A stretch of DNA of 64,000 nucleotides from NCBI RefSeq assembly GCF_008634025.1, contig NZ_PDCM01000002.1, forward strand, positions 2,436,001 through 2,500,000, read 5' to 3'. Shown piece after piece: positions 36,101 to 43,518 of this stretch (position 1 is the stretch's first letter; every line of letters starts with the position of its first letter). The DNA comes from Streptomyces albofaciens JCM 4342 (lineage in GTDB: Bacteria > Actinomycetota > Actinomycetes > Streptomycetales > Streptomycetaceae). The position numbers were made by a program, and so were the translations under genes. Below the pieces are notes generated by a model. The model worked only from the letters and a program-made list of their open reading frames with translations. It had not been told where the DNA came from and did no database searches.

Positions 36101-37879
36101 GACCACTGGGCCGCCGTCGAGGACGCGGGCCGACTGCGCGACGCCCTGGGCACGGCTCTGCCCGTGGGTGTCCCCGAGTCCTTCACCGAGCCCGTCAAGG
36201 ACCCCCTCGGCGACCTCCTGTCCCGATATGCCCGTACGCACGGTCCGTTCACCTCCGACCAGGCCGCCGCCCGCTTCGGCCTCGGCACGGCCGTCACGGA
36301 CGGCGCACTGCAACGGCTGGCCTCAGCAGGCCGCGTGGTCCAGGGCGAATTCCACCCCTCCGGAATCGGCCAGGAATGGTGCGACGCCCAAGTCCTCCGC
36401 CGCCTGCGCCGCCGCTCCCTGGCCGCGCTCCGGCACGAGCTGGAGCCCGTACCGCCCGCCGCCCTGGCGTCCTTCCTCCCGCAGTGGCAGCAGGTCGGGC
36501 CCCTGACGCCCAAGGCGCCGTACGGAGCGGGGGCACAGCGCGGCGGGTCGTACGGTCTGCGCGGCATCGACGGCGTGGTCCGCGCCGTCGAGCAGTTGCA
36601 GGGCGCGGCCGTGCCCGCCTCCGCCCTCGAAAAGCTGGTGCTGCCCTCCCGCGTCGGCGACTACGCCCCGGCGCTCCTTGACGAGCTGACCTCCACCGGC
36701 GAGGTGCTGTGGGCCGGCGCGGGCGCGCTCCCCGGCAAGGACGGCTGGATCTCCCTCTACCTCGCCGACACCGCTCCGCTGCTCCTGCCGCCACCGCACC
36801 CGCTGGAGCTGTCCCCCCTGCACCAGTCCGTCCTCCAGGCCCTCGCCCCCGGCTACGGCCTCTTCTTCCGCCAGCTCGCCGACCAGGTCCGCGCCACCAC
36901 CCACCCCGAGTGCACCGACCCGCAACTCGCCGACGTCCTGTGGGACCTGGCCTGGTCCGGCCGGCTCACCAACGACACCCTCGCCCCGCTGCGCGCGCTC
37001 CTCGGCTCCGGGCGTACGTCCGGTTCCACCGCCCACCGGGCCAAGCGCGCAGTCCCCCGCGGCCGGTACGGCACCCTGACCGCGGCCACCGGCCGCACCG
37101 GCCGCCCCACCGCCTCCCGGTCCGGGCCGCCGACCGTCGCCGGCCGCTGGTCCCTGCTCCCCGCCCCCGAACCGGAGCCCACCCACCGCGCCCACGCCCT
37201 GGCACGCACGCTCCTGGACCGGCACGGCGTCGTCACCCGCGGCGCCGTCGCCGCCGAGGGGGTCGAGGGCGGCTTCTCGGCCGCGTACCGGGTCCTGGCC
37301 GCCTTCGAGGAGACCGGCCAGGCCCGGCGCGGCTATGTGGTCGAGGGGCTGGGCGCCGCGCAGTTCGCCATGGACGGCGCGGTCGACCGGCTGCGCGCGG
37401 TCAACACCAGCCGGGAGCGCACCGCCGACGAGTATCCCCAGGAGGCCCCGGGCGGCCGCCGTACGACCGGGCCGCAGCGGGCGCTGGTCCTCGCCGCCGC
37501 CGACCCGGCGAACGCGTACGGAGCCGCCCTGTCCTGGCCCGAGCCGCCGGACGGCTCGACCCACAAGCCGGGCCGCAAGGCGGGCTCCCTCGTCGTCCTC
37601 GTCGACGGCGAGCTGACGCTTTACATGGAGCGCGGCGGCAAAACCCTGCTGGCATGGGCGCAGTCCGGTGAAGCGGGCACCTCCGACCCCGGCTCCCCCG
37701 CAGGTACGCGCCTGCGGCTCGCCCTCGAAGCGCTCGCCGACGCCGCGCGGGCCGGCGCCCTCGGCACGATCACCGTGGAGCGCGTCAACGGAGCCGCGGC
37801 CCTCACCGCCCCGCTCGCCCCTGCCCTGGAGGCAGCCGGCTTCCATCCCACGCCAAGGGGGTTCCGACTGCGTCCTTGA
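33116..37879 (+). CDS. lhr: Lhr-like large ATP-dependent helicase
   Basis: A 1587-residue superfamily 2 helicase. Motif I is APTGSGKTLAAF, Ia YVSPLKALAVDVERN, II DEVH (VIVDEVHAVAGTKRGAHLAL), III SAT in GLSATVRPVEEV, IV IVFANSRRLAERL, V TSSLELGIDMG and VI QRVGRAGHQ. The Lhr core (about 1-850) is followed by a long C-terminal extension (SQWQ-like and DEAD_assoc regions) reaching the full length typical of Lhr-L. It unwinds RNA:DNA hybrids and acts in DNA repair. The ATG at 33116 follows GGGGGAC. The nei gene starts 48 bp downstream, consistent with a repair operon. Confidence 0.92.
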   Translation: MATAALDSFSPATRDWFTGAFRAPTAAQEGAWRAIGAGSDVLVVAPTGSGKTLAAFLASLDRLASVPPPAEPKKRCRVLYVSPLKALAVDVERNLRSPLTGIRQESVRQGLPEPDIRVGIRSGDTPAAERRAIATRPPDILITTPESLFLMLTSSAREALEGVETVIVDEVHAVAGTKRGAHLALSLERLDHLLERPARRIGLSATVRPVEEVARYLSPQRRVEIVQPPSGKEFDLSVVVPVEDLGELGGSPVQEGDTGEKPSIWPHVEEKIADLVQAHRSTIVFANSRRLAERLCNRLNEIAYERATGEALPEDHSPAELMAESGAAKGAPALLARAHHGSVSKEQRAQVEEDLKAGRLPAVVATSSLELGIDMGAVDLVVQVESPPSVASGLQRVGRAGHQVGAVSRGVVFPKYRGDLVQAAVVTERMRAGSIESLRVPANPLDVLAQQLVAMVSMDTWDVTELLALVRRSASFASLPESAFNGVLDMLAGRYPSDAFAELRPRVVWDRVAQTVTGRPGAQRLAVTSGGTIPDRGLFGVFLAGADPKKGGGRVGELDEEMVYESRVGDVFTLGTTSWRIEDITRDRVLVSPAPGVPGRLPFWKGDQLGRPLELGRALGAFLREIGSLDPEAARARLAAAGLDDWATGNVLSYLAEQKQSCGHVPDDRTIVVERFRDELGDWRVVVHSPFGAQVHAPWALALGARLAERYGMDAQVMHADDGIVLRLPDADLMGLDLLDSDTGDFDPAARGMEYDPEQSPVGAADVVFDKGEVDQVVTDQVGGSALFASRFRECAARALLLPRRNPGKRTPLWQQRQRASQLLQVAGEFGSFPIVLEAVRECLQDVFDVPGLTELMGDIEARRVRLVEVTTPEPSPFARSLLFGYVAQFLYEGDSPLAERRAAALSLDSRLLAELLGQAELRELLDADVLAELESELQWRTEDRRVKDAEGVADLLRMLGPLTDAELSERGADPAWVRELASARRAITVRIAGQDHWAAVEDAGRLRDALGTALPVGVPESFTEPVKDPLGDLLSRYARTHGPFTSDQAAARFGLGTAVTDGALQRLASAGRVVQGEFHPSGIGQEWCDAQVLRRLRRRSLAALRHELEPVPPAALASFLPQWQQVGPLTPKAPYGAGAQRGGSYGLRGIDGVVRAVEQLQGAAVPASALEKLVLPSRVGDYAPALLDELTSTGEVLWAGAGALPGKDGWISLYLADTAPLLLPPPHPLELSPLHQSVLQALAPGYGLFFRQLADQVRATTHPECTDPQLADVLWDLAWSGRLTNDTLAPLRALLGSGRTSGSTAHRAKRAVPRGRYGTLTAATGRTGRPTASRSGPPTVAGRWSLLPAPEPEPTHRAHALARTLLDRHGVVTRGAVAAEGVEGGFSAAYRVLAAFEETGQARRGYVVEGLGAAQFAMDGAVDRLRAVNTSRERTADEYPQEAPGGRRTTGPQRALVLAAADPANAYGAALSWPEPPDGSTHKPGRKAGSLVVLVDGELTLYMERGGKTLLAWAQSGEAGTSDPGSPAGTRLRLALEALADAARAGALGTITVERVNGAAALTAPLAPALEAAGFHPTPRGFRLRP

Positions 37880-37927
37880 GGAGCGGCCGACCGGCGGGCT
37901 TCGGCCCGCCCCCGGCACAATGGCCCC

Positions 37928-38749
37928 ATGCCCGAAGGCGACACCGTCTGGCGCACCGCCCGCCGCCTCCACGAAGCGCTGGCCGGCAAGCAGCTGACCC
38001 GGACCGACCTGCGCGTGCCCAAGCTCGCCACCACCGATCTGGCCGGCCGTACGGTCCTGGAGGTGGTCCCGCGCGGCAAGCACCTCCTCACCCGGGTCGA
38101 GGGCGGCCTGACCCTCCACTCACACCTGCGCATGGACGGCGCCTGGAAGATCTACACCCCGGCCGAGCGCTGGCGCGGCGGCCCCGGCCACCAGATCCGC
38201 GCGGTCCTCGCCACGGCCGACCGCACCGCCGTCGGCTACCGCCTGCCCGTACTGGAACTCCTGCGCACCGCCGACGAGAGCGACGCCGTGGGCCACCTGG
38301 GCCCGGACCTGCTGGGCCCCGACTGGGACGCGGACGAGGCGCTGCGGCGCCTGCTCGCCGACCCCGCCCGCCCGCTCGGCGAGGCGCTGCTCGACCAGCG
38401 GAACCTGGCCGGCATCGGCAATGTCTTCAAGTGCGAGCTGTGCTTCCTGCTGCGGGCGTCCCCGTGGCTGCCCATCGGCCGGCTGCCCGCTCCGGAGCGC
38501 GCGACCACCCTCGCGAAGAAGCTCCTGGAGGCCAACAAGGACCGCCTCGCCCGCGTCACGACACCGAGTGCCCGCCCGGACCGCCGCCAGTGGGTGTACG
38601 GCCGCGGCGGCCGCCCGTGCTTCCGCTGCGGCACACCGATCCGTACGGGAGAACAAGGCCCGGCTACCCAGGAACGCGTCACCTACTGGTGCCCCGCCTG
38701 CCAGCCGGAGGACGCGGACACGCCAACGCCCACTGCGCCGACCGGGTGA
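37928..38749 (+). CDS. nei: endonuclease VIII-type DNA glycosylase (Nei/Nei2)
   Basis: A 273-residue Fpg/Nei glycosylase that removes oxidised pyrimidines and cuts the abasic site. The catalytic PEGDTVWRTARRL N-terminus carries Pro2 and Glu3; the HTH region includes LLDQRNLAGIGNVFKCE. The zinc finger is CFRCGTPIRTGEQGPATQ with CPACQ at the end. Initiator Met removal would expose the Pro2 nucleophile. Co-directional and 48 bp after lhr. Confidence 0.93.
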   Translation: MPEGDTVWRTARRLHEALAGKQLTRTDLRVPKLATTDLAGRTVLEVVPRGKHLLTRVEGGLTLHSHLRMDGAWKIYTPAERWRGGPGHQIRAVLATADRTAVGYRLPVLELLRTADESDAVGHLGPDLLGPDWDADEALRRLLADPARPLGEALLDQRNLAGIGNVFKCELCFLLRASPWLPIGRLPAPERATTLAKKLLEANKDRLARVTTPSARPDRRQWVYGRGGRPCFRCGTPIRTGEQGPATQERVTYWCPACQPEDADTPTPTAPTG

Positions 38750-38838
38750 CTGCGAGACCCCACCGCCCCCGCTCCGTCGCTCCCATTCCACCGCCCCCGT
38801 TCCATCGCTCCCCCTCACCGCCCCGCCTCACCCCACCA

Positions 38839-39144
38839 TCACCTGCGCCACCGCCGCGCAGCCCTGGCGGCCGACTTGCTCAGCAGCCCCCTGGCGCGTC
38901 CGATCCCCCGGCCGCCCCCTTCACCGCTGCCCCTCCGCCCCGACTCCGCCCATGGCACGCAGTGCACCGGCAGCAGGCTCAGCCCCCAGCCCCCCGCCGC
39001 CACCGTCCCCTCGACGATCCCCGCCGTGCCCGGCCACAGCGTCAGCCTCAGCACGGCCCACCACCACAGCCCCCCGACCGCGGCCCCGGTCACCAGCCGG
39101 ACCGGGGATATGCCGAGCCGGGCGAAGAAGTCGTGCCTAGCCAT
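38839..39144 (-). CDS. small basic membrane-associated protein of unknown function
   Basis: A 101-residue protein, MARHDFFARLGISPVRLVTG..., with one or two hydrophobic segments (VTGAAVGGLWWWAVLRLTLW; GIVEGTVAAGGWGLSLLPV) and a strongly basic tail ending AARRWRR. The GGAGGAGGCAGCC site before the ATG strongly supports translation. No known domain. The convergent 89-bp gap to nei shows no clear terminator. Confidence 0.6.
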   Translation of the reverse strand: MARHDFFARLGISPVRLVTGAAVGGLWWWAVLRLTLWPGTAGIVEGTVAAGGWGLSLLPVHCVPWAESGRRGSGEGGGRGIGRARGLLSKSAARAARRWRR

Positions 39145-39467
39145 GGCTGCCTCCTCCGGTCGACGCTAGACGGGCGCGACCGTCCAACGGGAGGGCGCAC
39201 CGGGGCGCGACCGGCGCGAACGCGAACGGATCGACGGAGCCGTACATCCGGCCCCGTCCCCACCGATCTCGGTCTTCCCGGTATTTTCGCCCGGGGCCGC
39301 CCACCCCGCATCCAGACGGTCCCACGGCCGCGGCCCGCCCGCCCCCACCTCGTACACCAGCACGGCCCCGCATCTCCCCGGCCCGTCGCCCCGTGTCTCC
39401 TACGCTGCACTCAGTGATCACCGCCCGTCGGCGGCCACCGCCCGAGACGCACCGAACGGAGACCTCC
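39145..39467. other. 323-bp divergent gap with no gene
   Basis: Lies between the small membrane protein (minus) and the hemC paralogue (plus), so it must hold both promoters. I see no convincing -10/-35 pair, hairpin or repeat, only ordinary non-coding sequence. The AT-richer stretch near 39283-39292 (CGGTATTTTC) is the best place for a promoter. Confidence 0.4.
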
Positions 39468-40556
39468 GTGAGCGCCGATCCCCCCGCCCGCGAGCTGCGC
39501 ATCGGCACCCGTACGAGCCCCATGGCCCTCGCCCAGACCGCCCATGTCACCCGGCTGCTGCACGCGCTCGACCCGCGGCTGCGCATCGTGACCGTCCCGG
39601 TCCAGAGCGAGTCCGGCCTCTGGCACGGTGATCTGTCCGGCACCGGCGGCAAGGGCCTGTTCGTCAAGGCCCTGGACGCACGGCTGCAGAGCGGCGACAT
39701 CGACCTCGCGCTGCACTGCCTCAAGGACGTCCCCGGCGATGTGCCGCTCCGTGAAGGGCTGGTCGTCGCCGCGCATCTGGAGCGCGCCGACGTCCGGGAC
39801 GCGCTGGTCGTCCCCGAGCACTCGGGTGTGCGCCGCCTCGACGACCTGCCGCCCGGCGCCCGGATCGGCACCGCGTCCGTACGCCGCCGGGCCCAGCTCC
39901 TGCGGATCCGCCCCGACCTGCGGATCGTGCCCGTACGCGGCGCCGTCGGCACCCGCCTGGACCTCTTGGACGGCGGACGGGACGCACACGCGCAGATGCA
40001 TACGCAGACGCGGACGCAGACGCCGACGCAGAAGCACGCACAGACGCCTTCTCATACGCATGGACGCCCGCACGCGCATTCGCACCCGCCCGCGCACCCG
40101 CACGCCGAACTGGACGCGCTGGTCCTGGCCAGTGCCGGCCTGGCCCGGCTGGGCCTGACCCACCGGGCGACGCAGCTCTTCGAAGTGGACGAACTGCTGC
40201 CGGCCGTCGGCGCCGGCGTCCTGTCCCTGGAGTGCCGCCGTCACGACACCTCCCTCGCCGCGCTGCTGGAACAGCTCAACCACGAGCGCACGCTCACGGA
40301 GGCGACCGCCGAGCGCGTGATGCTCCAGGGGCTGCGCGGCCACTGCAACAGCCCCATCGCGGGGTACTGCGTCACCGGCCCCGGCGGGCGGCTCTCCTTG
40401 CGCGGCAAGGTCTTCTCCCCTGACGGCACCGCGTTCGCGCAGGTGCACCTGCACAGCGACGCGCCGCACGATCCGGCCGCGCTCGGCGCGCACGCCGCGA
40501 CCGAACTCCTCAGCCAGGGCGCCCGTGCGCTGATCGACACCGGGGCTCCGCTGTGA
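39468..40556 (+). CDS. hemC: hydroxymethylbilane synthase (porphobilinogen deaminase) paralogue with a His-rich insertion
   Basis: A 362-residue HemC-family protein polymerising four porphobilinogens into hydroxymethylbilane for haem/corrin. The family signs are IGTRTSPMALAQ, catalytic Asp in HCLKDVPGD, substrate-binding GTASVRRRAQL, VRGAVGTRLDLL and the dipyrromethane-cofactor Cys in RGHCNSPIAGYC. Residues about 173-212, between LLDGGRD and AELDALVLASAGLARLG, are an insertion with ten His, absent from ordinary HemC. GTG at 39468 follows CGGAGA. Streptomyces normally have another hemC in a hemACD cluster, so this is probably a paralogue (inference). Confidence 0.85.
   Translation: MSADPPARELRIGTRTSPMALAQTAHVTRLLHALDPRLRIVTVPVQSESGLWHGDLSGTGGKGLFVKALDARLQSGDIDLALHCLKDVPGDVPLREGLVVAAHLERADVRDALVVPEHSGVRRLDDLPPGARIGTASVRRRAQLLRIRPDLRIVPVRGAVGTRLDLLDGGRDAHAQMHTQTRTQTPTQKHAQTPSHTHGRPHAHSHPPAHPHAELDALVLASAGLARLGLTHRATQLFEVDELLPAVGAGVLSLECRRHDTSLAALLEQLNHERTLTEATAERVMLQGLRGHCNSPIAGYCVTGPGGRLSLRGKVFSPDGTAFAQVHLHSDAPHDPAALGAHAATELLSQGARALIDTGAPL
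39984..40103 (+). repeat. in-frame ACGCA-rich microsatellite in the hemC paralogue
   Basis: A 120-bp low-complexity stretch built of variants of ACGCAGACGC and CGCACGCGCA (for example CAGACGCGGACGCAGACGCC). It is inserted in frame and codes 40 residues rich in His, Thr and Gln. Its AC/GC-rich repeat origin is plain; slippage would change length in multiples of mixed size. Confidence 0.75.
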
Positions 40557-40738
40557 CTCTTCGCCGCGGGCGCCCGCCGCGCATTCCGTACGCCGCACGC
40601 AATTCCTCTCCTTTCCCGGCGGGCTGCGGCATCGCCAACCACCGTGCGATCACCGGGAAATGACGGCCAGGACGACCGCAGGACGCCAACCCGACCCCGA
40701 CGCCGAGGCCCTTCACACACAGGCGTACGCTCCCGATC

Positions 40739-41248
40739 ATGGAGGGGCGTGAAGCGCTTCGGCGCCGCATTCGTATCTGGTTGATTGTTTTCATCGTCGG
40801 TCTCGTGCTGAGCGGACTGACGGCTTTTCCGCTCGTCACCGAAATCCGGTGGGCCGATGAACTGCTGCGCTCCGACGCGTCGCCGATCGCCGACCGGCTG
40901 CCGGGACTGGCGGAGTGGATCGGCAGGGCCCGGGAGGGGCTGGAGGCCACCGACGCGAAGTATCCGTTCATGCTGTACGGAACGGACTGGCTGGCGTTCG
41001 CCCACCTGGTCATCGCGGTGGCGTTCTACGGCCCGTTCCGGGATCCGGTGCGCAACATCTGGGTCATCGACTTCGGTGTCATCGCGTGTGCGGGAATCAT
41101 TCCACTGGCCCTCATCTGCGGCCCGATACGCGGAATTCCCTTCTACTGGCAGCTGATCGACATGTCGTTCGGCGTCTTCGGCGTCATTCCGCTGCTGGTG
41201 GTACGCCGTATGATCAAACGGCTGGAAGCGTACGAACTCGCGGCCTGA
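40739..41248 (+). CDS. integral membrane protein of unknown function
   Basis: A 169-residue protein with about four helices (IWLIVFIVGLVLSGLTAFPLVTEI, FAHLVIAVAFYGPF, WVIDFGVIACAGIIPLALICG, LIDMSFGVFGVIPLLVVRRM) and a short external loop. Base composition is clearly less GC-rich than the neighbours (AATTCC, TTTTCATC stretches), which fits a more recent acquisition or membrane-protein bias. No known domain. Confidence 0.8.
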   Translation: MEGREALRRRIRIWLIVFIVGLVLSGLTAFPLVTEIRWADELLRSDASPIADRLPGLAEWIGRAREGLEATDAKYPFMLYGTDWLAFAHLVIAVAFYGPFRDPVRNIWVIDFGVIACAGIIPLALICGPIRGIPFYWQLIDMSFGVFGVIPLLVVRRMIKRLEAYELAA

Positions 41249-41280
41249 ACCGACACGTTCACGCATTCAAAACGCCGTGA

Positions 41281-41370
41281 GCCCTGAAAGCGTGAACCCT
41301 GAACGCGCAAAACCCGCACGCGCGAAACCCGCACGCGTGAATCCTGAACCCGCGAAACCTGCCCGCGTGA
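41281..41370. repeat. six phased 15-bp tandem repeats
   Basis: Units of AACCCGCACGCGTGA type run head to tail at exactly 15 bp, from GCCCTGAAAGCGTGA to AACCTGCCCGCGTGA. They lie after the stop codon of the membrane protein and just before a terminator. On the plus strand they read as pentapeptides (KPARA, KPARV), but no ribosome-binding site or stop-bounded gene is evident. Confidence 0.85.
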
Positions 41371-41385
41371 ACGCCAAAACGAAGA

Positions 41386-41419
41386 ACGTCCTCTCCCCGG
41401 CACCCCGGGAAGAGGACGT
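41386..41419. terminator. 15-bp stem bidirectional terminator
   Basis: ACGTCCTCTCCCCGG pairs with CCGGGAAGAGGACGT (one C-A mismatch) around CACC. It sits between the converging membrane-protein and PPOX genes and is the likely stop for both. Confidence 0.75.
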
Positions 41420-41449
41420 CCACGCGTCGGGCCTTCCGTACGCCACCGA

Positions 41450-41869
41450 TCAGCCGGCCTGGTTGCTGTCCTTGTGGCTGCCCCAGCCGTGCCAGCGGTC
41501 GATCTCGATCCAGGCGCTGACGCGAGCGCGGTCACGCTGCGGGTAGGAATCGCCGAGATAGTGCCGGGCCAGCCGGTCGATGTCCTTGAGGCCCTCGTCG
41601 TCGCGGAACTCGGTGACGCGGCCGATGAGGCTGATGTGGGTGTACCAGCTGTCCCCGTCGAGGACGGTGAGTGTCACCCGGGGGTCGTTGCGCAGGTGCT
41701 GCAGGCGCCTACGGCCCTCGTCCATGTTGACCAGCACGCGGCCGTCGTCCCAGAGGTACCAGGTCGCCGTGGAGACGGGCTGGCCGTCCGACCGCAGGGT
41801 CGTGATGACCGACGGGTTGGGCTTCTCCAGCATCGCGACCGCCTCGCGCGGCAGCGGGGGTTTCGACAT
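41450..41869 (-). CDS. PPOX-class, probable F420-dependent oxidoreductase
   Basis: A 139-residue split-barrel protein of the pyridoxamine 5'-phosphate oxidase-like, F420-binding type. NPSVITTLRSDGQPVSTATWYLWDDGRVLVNMD is the fold's N-terminal barrel signature, with DPRVTLTVLDGDSWYTHISLIGRVTEF and a WIEIDRWHGW end. Such enzymes reduce substrates using F420H2. ATG at 41869 follows AAGGAGTGCCCGCT, a good site. Substrate unknown. Confidence 0.85.
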   Translation of the reverse strand: MSKPPLPREAVAMLEKPNPSVITTLRSDGQPVSTATWYLWDDGRVLVNMDEGRRRLQHLRNDPRVTLTVLDGDSWYTHISLIGRVTEFRDDEGLKDIDRLARHYLGDSYPQRDRARVSAWIEIDRWHGWGSHKDSNQAG

Positions 41870-42166
41870 AGCGGGCACTCCTTCGTACGTTGCTGATGCG
41901 GCGTTCGTTTCTCCAACATGATCGTCCGCCTGCCGCCTTCCCGGACCACGGACACGCCACTCCGGCACACCCGCCGCACGGGGCGGACGGCGGCGCTCCG
42001 GTCAACCGGGTACCCGGCCGCGCACCCTCCGCACCGGCGCGATGACGGCGCACGCCGACCGCTCCCGGAACGATCACACGCGCCGGTGCGCGGGACATGC
42101 GCCCTCGCACCGGAGCCGTACGCTCCGCTAGCGTCCGCAACGCCCACCGCGACCACCGGGGGAGCC

Positions 42167-42265
42167 ATGGACGTGAAGCACCGGAGCCCGATCGGCGATG
42201 ACGGGCAGCAGCCGGGCCGGCCGGTTCCACCACCCGCGCCCCGGCCCGAGCCGGACGAGGGGTGA
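42167..42265 (+). CDS. 32-residue peptide ORF coupled to the methyltransferase gene; possible RiPP precursor
   Basis: MDVKHRSPIGDDGQQPGR and a Pro/Glu/Arg-rich end (about PPPAPRPEPDEG). The ATG has GGGGGAGCC immediately upstream, an excellent ribosome-binding site, and the TGA overlaps the methyltransferase GTG (42262-42265). It carries an Asp-Asp-Gly, the favoured site of aspartimide formation, and a second Asp-Glu-Gly near the end. It has no Cys, so it is not a lanthipeptide-type precursor. Alternatives: a leader peptide that couples translation of the methyltransferase, with no product of its own. No homologue is recognised. Confidence 0.55.
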   Translation: MDVKHRSPIGDDGQQPGRPVPPPAPRPEPDEG

Positions 42266-43458
42266 CCCCCACGTCCTCCCCCGCCCCTTCCCCTGCCTCC
42301 TCTCCCTTCCCCTCGTTGCTTCCCTCCCCCAAAACCCTCCTCGCCCAAGTAGCCGACACCCTCGGCCACCCGGTCGCCCCGTCCGGGGCCGACGCCGTAC
42401 GCGCGGTGCCCCGCGACCGGTCCCTGCCGGACCGGATCCGGCTCCGGGACGGAAACGGGGGCTATGCGCTCTGCGACCGCGCGGTGGAGCCGGAGCGCTG
42501 GGGTGCGGCGGCGTTCAGCGACGCGCCGCTCGTGACGCGGATCAAGGAGGACGCCGACGGGTTCCAGGAGCCCACGTCGTCGGCCTCCGCGCCCGCCACG
42601 GTGCTGCGCATGCTGGAGGAGGCCGGGATCGCCGACGGGCAGCGGGTGCTGGAGACCGGGACCGGGACCGGGTACCACGCCGCGCTGCTCGCCCACCGGC
42701 TCGGGGACGGTCATGTGGTGAGCGTCGAGATCGATTCCGCGCTCGCCGACACCGCCCGCGCCGCCCTCAAGACCGCGGGGCGCACGCCCACCGTCGTCAC
42801 CGGCGACGGAGCGCTGGGCCACGCCGCTGCCGCCCCGTACGACCGGATCATCGCCACCTGCTCCGTACGGGCCGTCCCCGCGGCCTGGCTCGCGCAGACG
42901 CGGCCCGGTGCCCGCCTCGTCGTACCGTGGAGCACCAGCTGGATCACGTACGGCACGCTGGTCCTGACCCGCCGCCCGGACGGCACCGCCGACGGCCGGT
43001 TCGGGGGCTACGGCTCGTACATGGTGATGCGCGGCCAGCGGGCGGAGACGGTCCTCGACCGCGATCTCGTGCGCGACGGGCAGCGGCCCGGCCGGTCCGA
43101 AACGGCGCTCTCTCCGTGGGCCGTGGCGGGCGGCGACCTCGACGCGCGGTTCGCCGTCGGTCTTCGGGTGCCCGATGTGCGGCATTCCTGGGACACCGCG
43201 ACGGACGAGGTACACACCCGCCTCTGGCCGGCCGACGACGCCGCGACGTCATGGGCGTCCGTGGACCACGACGGTCGGCGGACCGCCGCCTTTTCCGTAC
43301 GGCAGCACGGGCCGCGCCGCCTCTGGGACGAGGTGGCCGCGGCCCACCGGCAATGGATCCGCGCGGGCGGGCCCCGCGTCGCCGGCCACGGCCTGGCCGT
43401 CACCGCCGACGGACACGAGGTGCGGGTTCAGGGGCGTCGGCCGCCCCCGGGAGGCTGA
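42262..43458 (+). CDS. protein-L-isoaspartate O-methyltransferase (PIMT) homologue, long form
   Basis: A 398-residue SAM methyltransferase. Motif I is VLETGTGTGYHAALLAHRLG, post I is VVSVEID, motif II is PYDRIIATCSV, motif III is RPGARLVVPW; the PIMT substrate loop is EPTSSASAP. Ordinary PIMT is about 215 residues; the extra about 170 C-terminal residues (from about 230) match my memory of PIMTs tied to RiPP maturation (graspetide, lanthipeptide, lasso and imiditide clusters). GTG start overlaps the upstream 32-codon ORF. It should methylate an Asp carboxylate of a peptide, giving an ester or aspartimide. No ATP-grasp or lanthionine enzyme is nearby. Confidence 0.88.
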   Translation: MTPTSSPAPSPASSPFPSLLPSPKTLLAQVADTLGHPVAPSGADAVRAVPRDRSLPDRIRLRDGNGGYALCDRAVEPERWGAAAFSDAPLVTRIKEDADGFQEPTSSASAPATVLRMLEEAGIADGQRVLETGTGTGYHAALLAHRLGDGHVVSVEIDSALADTARAALKTAGRTPTVVTGDGALGHAAAAPYDRIIATCSVRAVPAAWLAQTRPGARLVVPWSTSWITYGTLVLTRRPDGTADGRFGGYGSYMVMRGQRAETVLDRDLVRDGQRPGRSETALSPWAVAGGDLDARFAVGLRVPDVRHSWDTATDEVHTRLWPADDAATSWASVDHDGRRTAAFSVRQHGPRRLWDEVAAAHRQWIRAGGPRVAGHGLAVTADGHEVRVQGRRPPPGG

Positions 43459-43465
43459 ACAGCGA

Positions 43466-43494
43466 AGCGCCCCCCGGCCTCGCCAGGGGGCGCT
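43466..43494. terminator. 9-bp stem bidirectional terminator between the PIMT gene and dps
   Basis: AGCGCCCCC pairs perfectly with GGGGGCGCT around an 11-base loop. It lies 8 bp after the PIMT stop codon and 25 bp before the dps stop codon, so it serves both converging transcripts. Confidence 0.8.
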
Positions 43495-43518
43495 GATCCA
43501 GCCGTACGGCGCGACCGC

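Noticed and set aside
40557..40738. GCGGGCGCCCGC palindrome after hemC as a terminator
   Set aside because: Only 12 bp with no loop; too short and GC-generic to support.
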